From Streptomyces sp. YIM 130001 (lineage in GTDB: Bacteria; Actinomycetota; Actinomycetes; Streptomycetales; Streptomycetaceae), in contig NZ_KZ984553.1 in the NCBI RefSeq assembly GCF_003574445.1, forward strand, positions 310,001 to 374,000: a DNA stretch of 64,000 bases, written 5' to 3'. The stretch's first letter is position 1. Each line of letters starts with the position of its first letter. Both the position numbers and the translations under genes were made by a program. Under the pieces are notes generated by a model. It worked only from the letters and a program-made list of their open reading frames with translations. It did not search any database and was not told the DNA's origin. This document shows positions 35,756-43,678 of the stretch, piece by piece.

Positions 35756-36637
35756 TCAGTCCCGGTCACGCGTGTACCGGCGGGTGAGCCGGTCGCCGAT
35801 CAAGCCGATGCAGATGACGAGAACCGTGAGCGCCAGGCCGGGAAAGACCGTGATCCACCAGGCGGTCGCGAGATAGTCCCGGCCGTTCGCGATGCTCTGT
35901 CCCCAGGACACGACGTCGGGCGGGAGGCCCAGGCCGAGGAAGCTGAGGGCGGCTTCGGACAGCACGGCGGAGGCGAGTTCGATGGTGGCGAGCGCGATGA
36001 CCGATCCGGCCAGGAACGGCACGATGTGCCGGGTGAGCGTGGCCCGTTTGGAGACGCCCATGATGCGCGCGGCGTCGACCCAGTCGCGTTCCCGGGTGGA
36101 CATGGTGATGCTGCGCGACAGACGGGCGAACCCGACCCAGCCGCCGACCGAAAGCGCGATGATCACGACGTGCATTCCGCGCTCGAGCAGGCCCGAGATG
36201 ACGATCGCCAGGAGGATGCCGGGGAACGCCATCAGGACGTCGATCAGGCGCGAGACGGCCATGTCCGGGAGCCGGCCGATGTAGCCGGCGATCGCCCCGA
36301 GCGCGACACCGACGGCACCGGAGACCAGGACGACGGCGATGCCGATGATGAACGACGTACGGGCCCCGTAGACGACCTGCGCCAGGACGTCACGTCCGAC
36401 ACCGTCCGTGCCGAGCCAGGCGGTACCGGACTCGGTCTCGGATCCGGGCGGCAGCAGCCGGCCCGTCACCTTCGTCGCCACCGGGTCGTAGTCGATCAGG
36501 AGCGGCCCGACGGCCGCGGCGATCAGATAGAGGCCGATGATCACGTACGGCAGGGCCGCGAGCGGGCGGCGTCGGCGGCGGGCGGGTGCGGCCGCCGGGC
36601 GCGGCTTCGGATCGGCCGCCAGGACGGTCTGGCTCAT
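35756..36637 (-). CDS. ABC importer permease, DppC type
   Basis: The 293-residue permease has a cytosolic Pro/Ala-rich N-terminus, an N-terminal TM helix (YVIIGLYLIAAAVGP) and the DppC-type extracytoplasmic segment WLGTDGVGRDVLAQV. Five more helices follow, with the EAA loop DWVDAARIMGVSKRATLTRHI. It overlaps the DppB-type gene by 4 bases (ATGA) and pairs with that protein to form the channel. It lies 93 bp from the binding-protein gene. Confidence 0.94.
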   Translation of the reverse strand: MSQTVLAADPKPRPAAAPARRRRRPLAALPYVIIGLYLIAAAVGPLLIDYDPVATKVTGRLLPPGSETESGTAWLGTDGVGRDVLAQVVYGARTSFIIGIAVVLVSGAVGVALGAIAGYIGRLPDMAVSRLIDVLMAFPGILLAIVISGLLERGMHVVIIALSVGGWVGFARLSRSITMSTRERDWVDAARIMGVSKRATLTRHIVPFLAGSVIALATIELASAVLSEAALSFLGLGLPPDVVSWGQSIANGRDYLATAWWITVFPGLALTVLVICIGLIGDRLTRRYTRDRD

Positions 36638-37563
36638 CGACTTGCCTCCAGGCGGATCCGGGGGTCGAGTTTGGCGTTGACCAGGTCGGCGGCCAGGTTG
36701 AGGACGATCACGCAGATGGCGATGAGGAACGTCGCGCCCTGCACCACCGCGTAGTCGCGGTTGCCGACGGCGCTCACCAGCAGGGATCCGAGTCCGGGCC
36801 AGGCGAACACCGTCTCGATCACCACGGCGCCGCCGAGCAGCGTGCCCACCTGGAGTCCCACGACGGTGACGACCGGGATGAGCGAGTTCTTCAGGACGTG
36901 GCCGCTGAGCACCTGGGTCTCGCTGAGTCCCTTGGACCGCGCGGTCTGCACGAATGCCTCGGTCATGGTCTCGGCGACGCCGCTCCGCGTCATCCGGGCG
37001 ACGAGCGCGGTGAACGGGATGGACAGCGTGGTCGCGGGCAGCACCAGCTGGGCGAAGCTCCCGCCGCCCGCACTGGGCAGCAGTTGGGCCTGCAGCGCGA
37101 GAACCAGGATCAGCATGATGCCGACCCAGAACGGCGGCAGCGCCTGCAGCGCGAGCGTGAAGGTGGACACGGCGCGGTCGATCAGGCTGCCGGGCCGGTG
37201 GCCCGCGATGATGCCGAGCACCAGGCCGACGACGACCGCGATCACCGTGGCGGCTACGGCCAGTTCGACGGTCGCCGGGAACCGCTCGAGTACCGCGTCC
37301 ATGGCCGGCCGCCCGTAGCGGTACGACTGGCCGAAGTCGAGCGTCGCGGCATCGCCCAGGTAGGCGAAGTACTGGACGAACACCGACTCGTCGAGGCCCA
37401 GCGACTGCCGCAGGGCCTCGATCTCCTCGGCCTTCGCGCCCGGACCGAGCGCCACGGTGGCCTGGTCACCGGGTGCGAGGCGGATCACGACGAACACGGC
37501 GGTGACGACACCCCAGATCGTGAGAAGGCCGATCGCAAGCCGCTTGGCGAGGTAGTTGATCAC
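36634..37563 (-). CDS. ABC importer permease, DppB type
   Basis: The 309-residue permease has the typical N-terminus MINYLAKRLAIGLLTIWGVV, the periplasmic segment QYFAYLGDAATLDFGQSY, and the EAA loop EAFVQTARSKGLSETQVLSGHVLKN. Six helices in all are expected. It is the first transporter gene after the LacI-type regulator (41-bp gap), so regulator and importer are probably one transcript. Confidence 0.94.
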   Translation of the reverse strand: MINYLAKRLAIGLLTIWGVVTAVFVVIRLAPGDQATVALGPGAKAEEIEALRQSLGLDESVFVQYFAYLGDAATLDFGQSYRYGRPAMDAVLERFPATVELAVAATVIAVVVGLVLGIIAGHRPGSLIDRAVSTFTLALQALPPFWVGIMLILVLALQAQLLPSAGGGSFAQLVLPATTLSIPFTALVARMTRSGVAETMTEAFVQTARSKGLSETQVLSGHVLKNSLIPVVTVVGLQVGTLLGGAVVIETVFAWPGLGSLLVSAVGNRDYAVVQGATFLIAICVIVLNLAADLVNAKLDPRIRLEASR

Positions 37564-37603
37564 TGCGACAGCCCTTTCGTCGTCGAAGGTGCGGGTTCCT
37601 GGG

Positions 37604-38662
37604 TCATGACGGCCGGCTCACGGTCGGTTCCGCGACGGATTCCCCGGGGATCGGCCTGCAGCCGAGGAGGAGATGGCGCGGCCGCCCGTCCTCGTCGTCC
37701 AGCAATTCCAGAAGCAGCCGGACCGCCTCGCGGGCCATCTGCTCCCGCGGGGGCCGGTACCGGGTCCAGTCGCGTGTGCTCTCGCTCGGTGGCGGATCGC
37801 CGAGGAGCACCACCGAGCAGTCCTCCGGAATGAGGATTCCCGCCTCTGCGGCGGCGCGTTCGACGGACGCGATCGCGGCGTCGTCCTCGCTGGGTTCGAC
37901 GAGGAGCGCGGTGATCCCGTCGGTGAGCCACTCCCGCAGCAGTGCGCCGGTGACCGGTTCGTCCGTGGCGTGGACGAGCACCTGGTCCGCACCGATCCCC
38001 ACGTCGGCGATCCCCTGCCGGAAGCCCTCGGCACGGTCACGCGTGGGCTCCTGGTCGTCGGCCATCTTCAGGTACGCCATGCTCCGGTGCCCGAAGCCGG
38101 CCAGGTGCAGCACGGCGTTCCGGGTGGCCGCGACGTTGTCGGGGGCGACGTACGACAGTTCGTGGCCGGGGACCTCGCGTCGTCCGATGAAGACGAACGG
38201 GAAGTCCTCGCGGACGAGTTCGGCCAGTTCGGCGCGGTCGATGTCGCGTCCGAGGAGGACGCATCCGTCGGCGACCTTGAGCCGGTTGGCGCCGCTGGCG
38301 TAGATGCTGCGGTCACCGCGCGCGGTGGCCGAGCTGAACAGCAGCAGGTCGTAGCCGCACGCGGCGGTCGCCTCCTCCACTCCGAGCAGGAACGGGAAGT
38401 AGAAGTCGCGCCGGTCGACCGGGAAGACCGGCTCGAACGTATACAGCCCGAGGAGGCGGTTCCGGCCGCCCTTCAGGCTGCGCGCGGCAGCGTTGACCGT
38501 GTAGCCGAGCTCGGCGGCAGCCTCGAGCACCGCGCGGCGCGTGTGCTCGGCGACCTGGAAACTCGCAGGCCCCCCGCTCACCACGAGAGACACGGTGGCC
38601 TGGGAGATGCCGAGACGACGGGCTATGTCCACCTGGGTGGGGCGCCGTCGTGGTGATGCCAT
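37604..38662 (-). CDS. LacI-family regulator
   Basis: The 352-residue regulator has an N-terminal HTH (TQVDIARRLGISQATVSLVVSG), the hinge helix (RRAVLEAAAELGYTVNAAARSL) and a periplasmic-binding-like effector domain (DGCVLLGRDID, HRSMAYLKMADDQEPTRDRAEGF). It is first in the long minus-strand locus of importer, oxidoreductase, aldolase, beta-helix, FAH, sulfatase and FGE genes. It probably represses that locus until a sugar ligand binds. A promoter-like pair and an ATACGTAT palindrome lie just upstream and could allow autoregulation. Confidence 0.93.
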   Translation of the reverse strand: MASPRRRPTQVDIARRLGISQATVSLVVSGGPASFQVAEHTRRAVLEAAAELGYTVNAAARSLKGGRNRLLGLYTFEPVFPVDRRDFYFPFLLGVEEATAACGYDLLLFSSATARGDRSIYASGANRLKVADGCVLLGRDIDRAELAELVREDFPFVFIGRREVPGHELSYVAPDNVAATRNAVLHLAGFGHRSMAYLKMADDQEPTRDRAEGFRQGIADVGIGADQVLVHATDEPVTGALLREWLTDGITALLVEPSEDDAAIASVERAAAEAGILIPEDCSVVLLGDPPPSESTRDWTRYRPPREQMAREAVRLLLELLDDEDGRPRHLLLGCRPIPGESVAEPTVSRPS

Positions 38663-38674
38663 GCCGGATCCTTA

Positions 38675-38682
38675 ATACGTAT
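38675..38682. promoter_or_regulatory. Candidate LacI-type operator in leader of the catabolic locus
   Basis: ATACGTAT is a perfect CG-centred 8-bp palindrome, flanked by CTTA and AAGG to give an imperfect longer dyad. It falls 13 bases upstream of the regulator start and just downstream of the expected transcription start. Confidence 0.45.
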
Positions 38683-38700
38683 AAGGCGAGGATGGCGGGG

Positions 38701-38730
38701 ACGTTACGTACGCCTCTCGGCGGCAGTCAA
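38701..38730 (-). promoter_or_regulatory. Candidate promoter of the LacI/ABC/sulfatase locus
   Basis: On the minus strand TTGACT (38730-38725) is followed after 18 nt by TAACGT (38706-38701), close to the vegetative -35/-10 pattern. It lies 39 bases ahead of the regulator start. On the plus strand of the same 430-bp gap a TTGACA at 38883 has no clear -10; nothing else is evident there. Confidence 0.5.
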
Positions 38731-39092
38731 TAGGTCGGCGTCAACTCTGTGTTGAGCCAAACCGGCGCCACCGAGCGCGACGGGAGGCACATGCTGAATA
38801 CCGCGCGCGAGCGGCTTCCGACGGCCCGGACACGTACTGCCCCCGAGCCCCGGAAGCCCTGCCGGCCGGGCCCGTACCGCCCTTGACAACGCGGTCGCCG
38901 CAGTCCATGTTCGAGATCGGCGAGCCGCGCGGGACCCGGCGGCCCGGCCCCGCGACGGCGCTCGCACGTCCGTCTCCGCACTACTTCGACCTGCGCCTCA
39001 ACTCCCCCGGGCCGTACGGCGGGTGGCGTCCGCGGTCCACGTCACGCGCCTCGCAGCACACGCTTCGGCGCGCGTCGTGAAGCCGACCGGAA

Positions 39093-40172
39093 ATGCCTCT
39101 TGACGGCAGCATCGAACGACAGGAAGCGAGCGAGTCGAAGGGCAATGCGCGGGTGACACAGGAGCAGCGCGAGATCCGCGCCGACGACCCGGCTCTGCGG
39201 TGGGACGGCGCGATCGAGGTCGAGCACACGCCGCACTACTCCCGCCCGTGGCGCCTCCCGCACAGCCGGATCTCCCTCTTCCCCGGCGAGGGACTGCGCA
39301 GCCGCGCGGCGATGGGGGCGGGGGTGCGGATCGTGTTCCGCACGGACAGTGCCCAGGTGTCCGGCCGGTTCGTTCCGGTCAGCGGCCCGGAACACCTCTC
39401 GCCGGTCGACCTGGTCGTGGACGGCTGGCCCGTCCGCACCCAGCCGCTGTCGCCCGACGGGACCTTCTGTTTCGACGCTCTGCCGGCCGGTGACCACACC
39501 CTCGAGCTGTGGTTCCCCCAGTTCGGCGAACTACGCCTGCGCGGGCTGTCGGTCGACGCCCACGCCCGGGTCCGGCGCGTCGGGCCGACCGGTCGGCCCG
39601 CGCTCGTCGTGCACGGAAGCTCCATCACCCACGGCAGGCAGGCGGCCTCCCCGACCCGCACCTGGCCCGCACGCACCGCCCGGGCCCTCGGGTACGACCT
39701 GACCTGCCTCGGCTACGCCGGCGAGTGCCACCTCGACCCCATGGTCGCCCGGGTCATCCGCGACCTGCCCGCCGACCTCGTGGTGACCTGCCTCGGGATC
39801 AACGTCCGCGGCCAGGGCACGTTCACCGAACGCTCCTTCCTGCCCGCCGTCCTCGGCTTCCTCAGCTCCATCCGCGACGGCCACCCCGGTGTCCCGCTCG
39901 CCGTCCTCTCGCCGATCGTCTCCCCACCCCGAGAGGACACCACCGGGCCGGGCGGTATGACCCTGGCCCGGATCCGCGACGCGGTGGGCGAGGCCGTCAC
40001 CCTGCTGAACGAGCACGGCGACACCGCACTCCACCTCGTCGACGGCCTGCACGTCCTCGGCCCGCCGGACGCCGCCCTCCTCCCCGACGGCCTCCATCCC
40101 GGCCCCGAGGGTCACGAACTGATGGCCCGCAGGCTGGTGCCCGTACTCGAGCAGCTGCCGGCGCGATCCTGA
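39093..40172 (+). CDS. Two-domain SGNH/GDSL esterase (probable carbohydrate acetylesterase)
   Basis: The 359-residue protein has an N-terminal beta-sandwich of about 130 residues, as in CE2-like or related esterases (LRWDGAIEVEHTPHYSRPWR to LELWFPQFGELRLRGL). The SGNH hydrolase follows: block I ALVVHGSSITHG with the Ser nucleophile, block III-like VVTCLGINVRGQ, and block V LLPDGLHPGPEGHE with Asp and His. No signal peptide is visible, so it is likely cytoplasmic. It is divergent from the LacI/sulfatase locus and may deacetylate imported oligosaccharide. ATG 39093 follows a weak GGA; GTG 39153 (VTQEQREIRADD) is an alternative start. Confidence 0.85.
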   Translation: MPLDGSIERQEASESKGNARVTQEQREIRADDPALRWDGAIEVEHTPHYSRPWRLPHSRISLFPGEGLRSRAAMGAGVRIVFRTDSAQVSGRFVPVSGPEHLSPVDLVVDGWPVRTQPLSPDGTFCFDALPAGDHTLELWFPQFGELRLRGLSVDAHARVRRVGPTGRPALVVHGSSITHGRQAASPTRTWPARTARALGYDLTCLGYAGECHLDPMVARVIRDLPADLVVTCLGINVRGQGTFTERSFLPAVLGFLSSIRDGHPGVPLAVLSPIVSPPREDTTGPGGMTLARIRDAVGEAVTLLNEHGDTALHLVDGLHVLGPPDAALLPDGLHPGPEGHELMARRLVPVLEQLPARS

Positions 40173-40260
40173 CAGGTGGTCACACGGGCCGGCCCCGAGC
40201 AGCCGGCGCAAGACGCCGACCACCCGGCCGTGACGCGCCGTGCCACCGTGAAGCGGCCGT

Positions 40261-41058
40261 TCAGGCGGCCGGCCGCGATCCCGCTCCGGTGAGGAAGTCC
40301 AGCACCAACGGGCTTGCCGTGGCCCGGAATTCCTCGAAGTAGGCGTGCCGGGCTCCGCGGATCAGATGCAGCCGTGCACCGGGAATGCGGCCGGCGAGCA
40401 GCGGAGCGTTGGCAGTGGGGTTGAGGAGGTCGTCGGTTCCGTGGACGACCAGGGTGGGCGCGCCGATCTCCGGCAGGAGGTCCCAGGCGTCGTGCCGGTT
40501 GCTGGCCGACAGGTGCCGCCGCCTGGAGTGGGCAGGCATGGAGGGGTCACCCAGGGTGTGGTGCGGTCCGGGGTGGCCGGCGAGCCAGGCGGGCGTGTAC
40601 ATCAGCTCCATCAAGGCCCGCCGCGCTGCACCGGCTTCCGGTTGGACCAGGGATTTACGGACAGCGTCGCTGCTCGGGGTGCTGTGCGGGCCGCCGGATG
40701 AAGTGCAGCCGAGGACCAGGGCACGCACTCGGTGCGGATGGCGGGCGGCGAGCTGTTGGGCCACCCGTCCGCCCATGGACGTGCCGTAGACATCGGCCCG
40801 GTCGATGCCCAGGTCGTCGAGGATCGCGACGACATCCCGGGCGAACAGCTCGGTGCTGTGCGGGCTGTCGGGCTTGTCGCTGTCGCCGGTGCCGCGGTAG
40901 TCGAGCGTGAGAGTGCTGCGAGCGGTGTGGAAGTCGGCACGCACCGCGTCCCACCAGTGATGATTGTTGGCCTGCCCCGCCAGCAGCACCAACGGCACTC
41001 CGCGTCCCCGGAGTTGGTACCCGATACGGACACCGTCCCCTGCCGTCGCGTACGTCAT
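40261..41058 (-). CDS. Alpha/beta-fold hydrolase
   Basis: The 265-residue hydrolase has the oxyanion/HG-region substitute LVLLAGQANNHHWWD, LDYRGTGDSDKP, nucleophile elbow GTSMGG, acidic residue in VVHGTDDLLNP and late His in RGARHAYFEEF, all in the usual order of esterases, lactonases and dehalogenase-like enzymes. ATG 41058 is preceded by GAGGTGG. It converges with the SGNH gene and appears monocistronic. The substrate is unknown. Confidence 0.88.
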   Translation of the reverse strand: MTYATAGDGVRIGYQLRGRGVPLVLLAGQANNHHWWDAVRADFHTARSTLTLDYRGTGDSDKPDSPHSTELFARDVVAILDDLGIDRADVYGTSMGGRVAQQLAARHPHRVRALVLGCTSSGGPHSTPSSDAVRKSLVQPEAGAARRALMELMYTPAWLAGHPGPHHTLGDPSMPAHSRRRHLSASNRHDAWDLLPEIGAPTLVVHGTDDLLNPTANAPLLAGRIPGARLHLIRGARHAYFEEFRATASPLVLDFLTGAGSRPAA

Positions 41059-41255
41059 CGCCCCACCTCTGCGCGCGCCGAGCCCCACGAGCGTCCTGCT
41101 CACCACCAAATTATCGCCCGCGCCGCCCACACCACGCCCACGCGTGCGGACCGTCGACTATCGCCCTGGTGAACTGAGACGGCCGGGTGCGCATCGGTCG
41201 TGAAGGCCTGCCCCGGTGCTGCGGCGCGGCGATGACGTGCGCACCGCCCGCCTCT

Positions 41256-41283
41256 GGCACCGGGCACCGGGCACCGGGCACCG
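41256..41283. repeat. Heptamer minisatellite, four GGCACCG copies
   Basis: Four perfect tandem GGCACCG units lie at the decayed 3' end of the caspase-like remnant. Confidence 0.9.
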
Positions 41284-41289
41284 GCCGAG

Positions 41290-41743
41290 TGCGAGGCGCC
41301 CTTACCGCGGAAGCCCTGCACTGCACTGCCGCCGAAACAGCAGTCGAGCAGCAGGCCTCGAGTCGAGTCGGGCCGCGCATTTCTCCAACCGGTCGGTCAC
41401 ATAGGAGACTTCGAGGGGCGCTCTGCCGGAGCCCGTCCGTATGCGTGTCATGGGTGACGTAGTACAGCTGACCGTCCTCACGGCCGTACGCCCCGTGCCC
41501 GCTGACGTACACCACGGCCAATTCATCGGGCTCACGATCCCGCAGAAACTCCTCGACGGCCTGCCTGGTCGACGTCCTCGAAGATCCCTCGGCCCGCACG
41601 CAGTTCTCGTAGCCTCCGAGCGGCGCCGGCATCTCCAGAACGCGACTCAGGTAGTGCACGTCCGCACGCACAGAGGGCAGCGCAGGGAAGCTCGCGCCCT
41701 GATGGACGGCCGTTCCCACGCGTAAGGCATCCTGACGGCTCAT
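41290..41743 (-). pseudogene. Frameshifted and truncated caspase-like (C14) peptidase gene
   Basis: From ATG 41743 one frame encodes the caspase p20 start (FPALPSVRADVHYLSRVLEMP) and the catalytic-His segment ELAVVYVSGHGAYGREDGQ. After THTDGLRQ the frame slips to APLEVSYVTDRLEKCAARLD, then slips again to LLLDCCFGGSAVQGFRGKGA, which contains the catalytic Cys (about 41334-41345). After this point homology stops and a heptamer repeat begins. Bacterial caspase-like domains normally head larger proteins with NACHT/TPR/WD or effector modules in defence or programmed cell-death systems; here only the domain debris remains. Function as it stands is very unlikely. Confidence 0.75.
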
Positions 41744-41799
41744 CGGACCGCGAGGTGGGTGACCAGCTCACCGGCGTCTCCCCTCAGATCACGTCCCTG

Positions 41800-42108
41800 T
41801 CGATCGTCGGCCGGCCCGTCGGCGCCCTCCCTCGGGCAGCCTCCTCGTCACGGCCGACAGCACCCACGTGATCACCGGCAAGTCATTCGAGGACGTCATC
41901 GAGCTCTGGAGCCAGAACGGCGAACCCGCGTACCACCTGCGCCAGTCCGACCAGATCGCACGGTTCCACGACGGGCTCGAACTCCTGGACCAGGCACCAC
42001 CTCCTGCCCCGCCGGCGTCCCGACGTCCTGACGTCCCGGCGTCCCGACGTCCCGTCAGCACGGGCCGGCGACACGGACGAGTTCTGCGGCGTGTGCCGCA
42101 AGCCCTGA
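41800..42108 (+). pseudogene. Remnant of a DUF574-type methyltransferase gene (3' part)
   Basis: The C-terminal third of a PF04672 methyltransferase can be read across shifted frames: VGRPVGALP, then GSLLVTADSTHVITGKSF, DVIELWSQNGEPAYHLR and DQIARFHDGLELLDQ. An octamer tandem repeat follows, and finally a DTDEFCGVCRKP-stop ending in another frame, as in the family's usual (V/C)xRKP terminus. The N-terminal two thirds are missing. The intact relative in this window is at 6235-7053. Confidence 0.65.
42016..42055. repeat. Octamer tandem repeat, five CGTCCCGA-like copies
   Basis: CGTCCCGA, CGTCCTGA, CGTCCCGG, CGTCCCGA, CGTCCCGT in tandem, inside the methyltransferase remnant. Confidence 0.85.
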
Positions 42109-42471
42109 TGCTCGCCACGCCCCTGCCACCGCTCCGCAGGACGCCTTCAAGAGACCTGCACACGGAATGTGCGGCGTGGTCACGTAATTCGGTTCGGGGA
42201 GCTCGCGGAATTCCCTGCAGAGGGCATTTACCGGATTCTTCGGCAGCGGGGTGTCGGATTTGTTGGAGGGAGTCTCCGCACGCCCTTGATCTCCTTCTGT
42301 GTGGGTTGTGAAGGTGCTGCCGCCGTACGGTGAACTGGCCTGCACGAAGCGGTGTTTCGGCGTCACGAACCCCGGGGGGAGCCGCTGCGCGAATTGGGTG
42401 ACCCGGCGTGTGCGTGCTTTGATCCAGGCCGACGCGGAATTCGCACCACGGGTTTCGCGGAGTGGGAAACA

Positions 42472-42490
42472 CCCTTGCAACATTCACGTT
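42472..42490 (+). promoter_or_regulatory. Possible ECF-sigma-like promoter ahead of the precursor peptide gene
   Basis: AAC (within GGGAAAC), then 16 nt, then CGTT resembles the AAC-N16-CGT pattern of ECF-type promoters. It would start transcription only about 15-20 nt before the ATG, so it is weak evidence. The rest of the 405-bp gap 42109-42513 shows no gene I can support. Confidence 0.25.
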
Positions 42491-42513
42491 CCACGAGAAG
42501 GGCAGTTCACATC

Positions 42514-42741
42514 ATGAACAACACCCCCCAGGTCGAGACCGCCGAGATTTCCGACGCCGACCTCGACAACGTGGCCGGCGGCCTCGTCTCCGGTGTCGCG
42601 GGCAACGTCACCGGCGCCGTCGACGGCATCGCCCCGGTCTCCGGCGTCGTCGGCGGCCTCGTCGGCACGGTCGAGGGTGCCACCGGCGTGAACACCGGTG
42701 CCGTCACGGGCCTGGCCACCGGCCTGACCGCCGGTCTCTGA
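42514..42741 (+). CDS. Double-glycine-leader precursor peptide, Cys-free GxxxG-rich core (bacteriocin-like)
   Basis: The 75-residue peptide has a 23-residue acidic leader (MNNTPQVETAEISDADLDNV) ending AGG, the classic double-glycine cleavage signal of C39-peptidase exporters. The predicted 52-residue core has no Cys, is made mostly of Gly, Val, Ala, Thr and Leu, and carries about nine GxxxG motifs with near four-residue spacing (GLVSG, GNVTG, GAVDG, GGLVG, GTVEG, GVNTG, GAVTG, GLATG, GLTAG). GxxxG promotes helix-helix packing and is a mark of two-peptide class IIb bacteriocins. The downstream genes encode the matching exporters. No lanthipeptide or other modification enzyme is near, so an unmodified secreted peptide is the simplest reading. 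AGAAGGG lies about 12 nt upstream of the ATG. Confidence 0.8.
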   Translation: MNNTPQVETAEISDADLDNVAGGLVSGVAGNVTGAVDGIAPVSGVVGGLVGTVEGATGVNTGAVTGLATGLTAGL

Positions 42742-42871
42742 GCCTCAGCTCACCGCGACGCGTCATTCGTGAGCCCCGGAACTCCGCGTTCCGGGGCTCT
42801 CGGACGCGGCAGCTCCAGGTGCCCGCTCCCCGGCACCGGCACGGCACCGGCACAGGTAAGGAAAGCGCTCC

Positions 42872-43678
42872 ATGCAGTTCCGCCAACAGGCCCTTTCCAA
42901 GCTGCAGTCGCCCGAGGACCTCGACGTTCCGGTGCGCTACGCCCGCCCGCAGGGCCTGCTCGTGCTCACCGTCACGCTCGTCGTGATGGCCGCCGCGGGC
43001 GTCTGGGCCGTGACCGGGTCGGTCGACTCGACACTCCGGGCCACCGGCATCCTCACCCATGGGCAGGGGAGTTACGTGCTGCAGAGCCCCGTCACCGGTC
43101 AGGTGACCCGCGTCGTCGCCGAAGAGGGCAAGCGCCTGGCCGCGGGCGCTCCGGTGCTCGAGGTCCGCACGGAGCGGGGCGACCGGGCGGTACGTGCGAT
43201 CGTCGCCGGCCGAGTGACCTCGCTCGCCGCCAGGATCGGCACCGTCGTCACCACCGGCTCCGACGTCGCGACCGTGGAGCGTGTGACGGACGAAGCCGAC
43301 CCGCTGCTCGCCATGCTGTACGTCCCCGCCGACAGCGCGGCCACCGTCCCCGTCGGCGCCTCGGTGGACCTGACCGTCCAGACCGCACCCAGCGAGAAGT
43401 ACGGAACGCTGCGCGGCCGGGTGAAGGCCATCGGGAGGACGGCGCAGAGCCGGCAGAAGATCACCGGCTTTCTGGGCGACAAGGAACTGGCCGGGCAGTT
43501 CACGAAGAACGGACAACCCGTCGCCGTGCTCGTCCAGCTCGACCGCTCGTCCCGTACCGAGTCCGGCTACGCCTGGTCGACCGCCGGCGGACCGCCCTTC
43601 GGGCTCGACTCCATGACTCCGGCCGCCGGTGCCGTTCACCTCGCCGAGCAGCGCCCGATCGATTGGCTGCTTCCGTGA
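42872..43678 (+). CDS. NHLM-type bacteriocin secretion protein, HlyD-like
   Basis: The 268-residue membrane-fusion-type protein has an N-terminal cytosolic stretch (MQFRQQALSKLQSPEDLDVP), one TM helix (LLVLTVTLVVMAAAGVWAV) and a biotinyl-lipoyl-like hairpin (YVLQSPVTGQVTRVVAEEGKRL; IVAGRVTSLAARIGTVV). A beta-barrel part follows (PVGASVDLTVQT). It matches the short HlyD subfamily that accompanies NHLM bacteriocin ABC exporters. It should link exporter and cell surface. Its stop overlaps the start of the peptidase-ABC gene (GTGA). Confidence 0.9.
   Translation: MQFRQQALSKLQSPEDLDVPVRYARPQGLLVLTVTLVVMAAAGVWAVTGSVDSTLRATGILTHGQGSYVLQSPVTGQVTRVVAEEGKRLAAGAPVLEVRTERGDRAVRAIVAGRVTSLAARIGTVVTTGSDVATVERVTDEADPLLAMLYVPADSAATVPVGASVDLTVQTAPSEKYGTLRGRVKAIGRTAQSRQKITGFLGDKELAGQFTKNGQPVAVLVQLDRSSRTESGYAWSTAGGPPFGLDSMTPAAGAVHLAEQRPIDWLLP

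Noticed and set aside
38883..38911. TTGACA-based plus-strand promoter for the SGNH gene
   Set aside because: No acceptable -10 element is found at 16-19 nt spacing.
42299..42517. A 72-codon frame overlapping the precursor gene start, as a second precursor peptide
   Set aside because: It has several Cys but no leader-like acidic region or Gly-Gly site, poor codon pattern, and its end overlaps the start of the real precursor gene.
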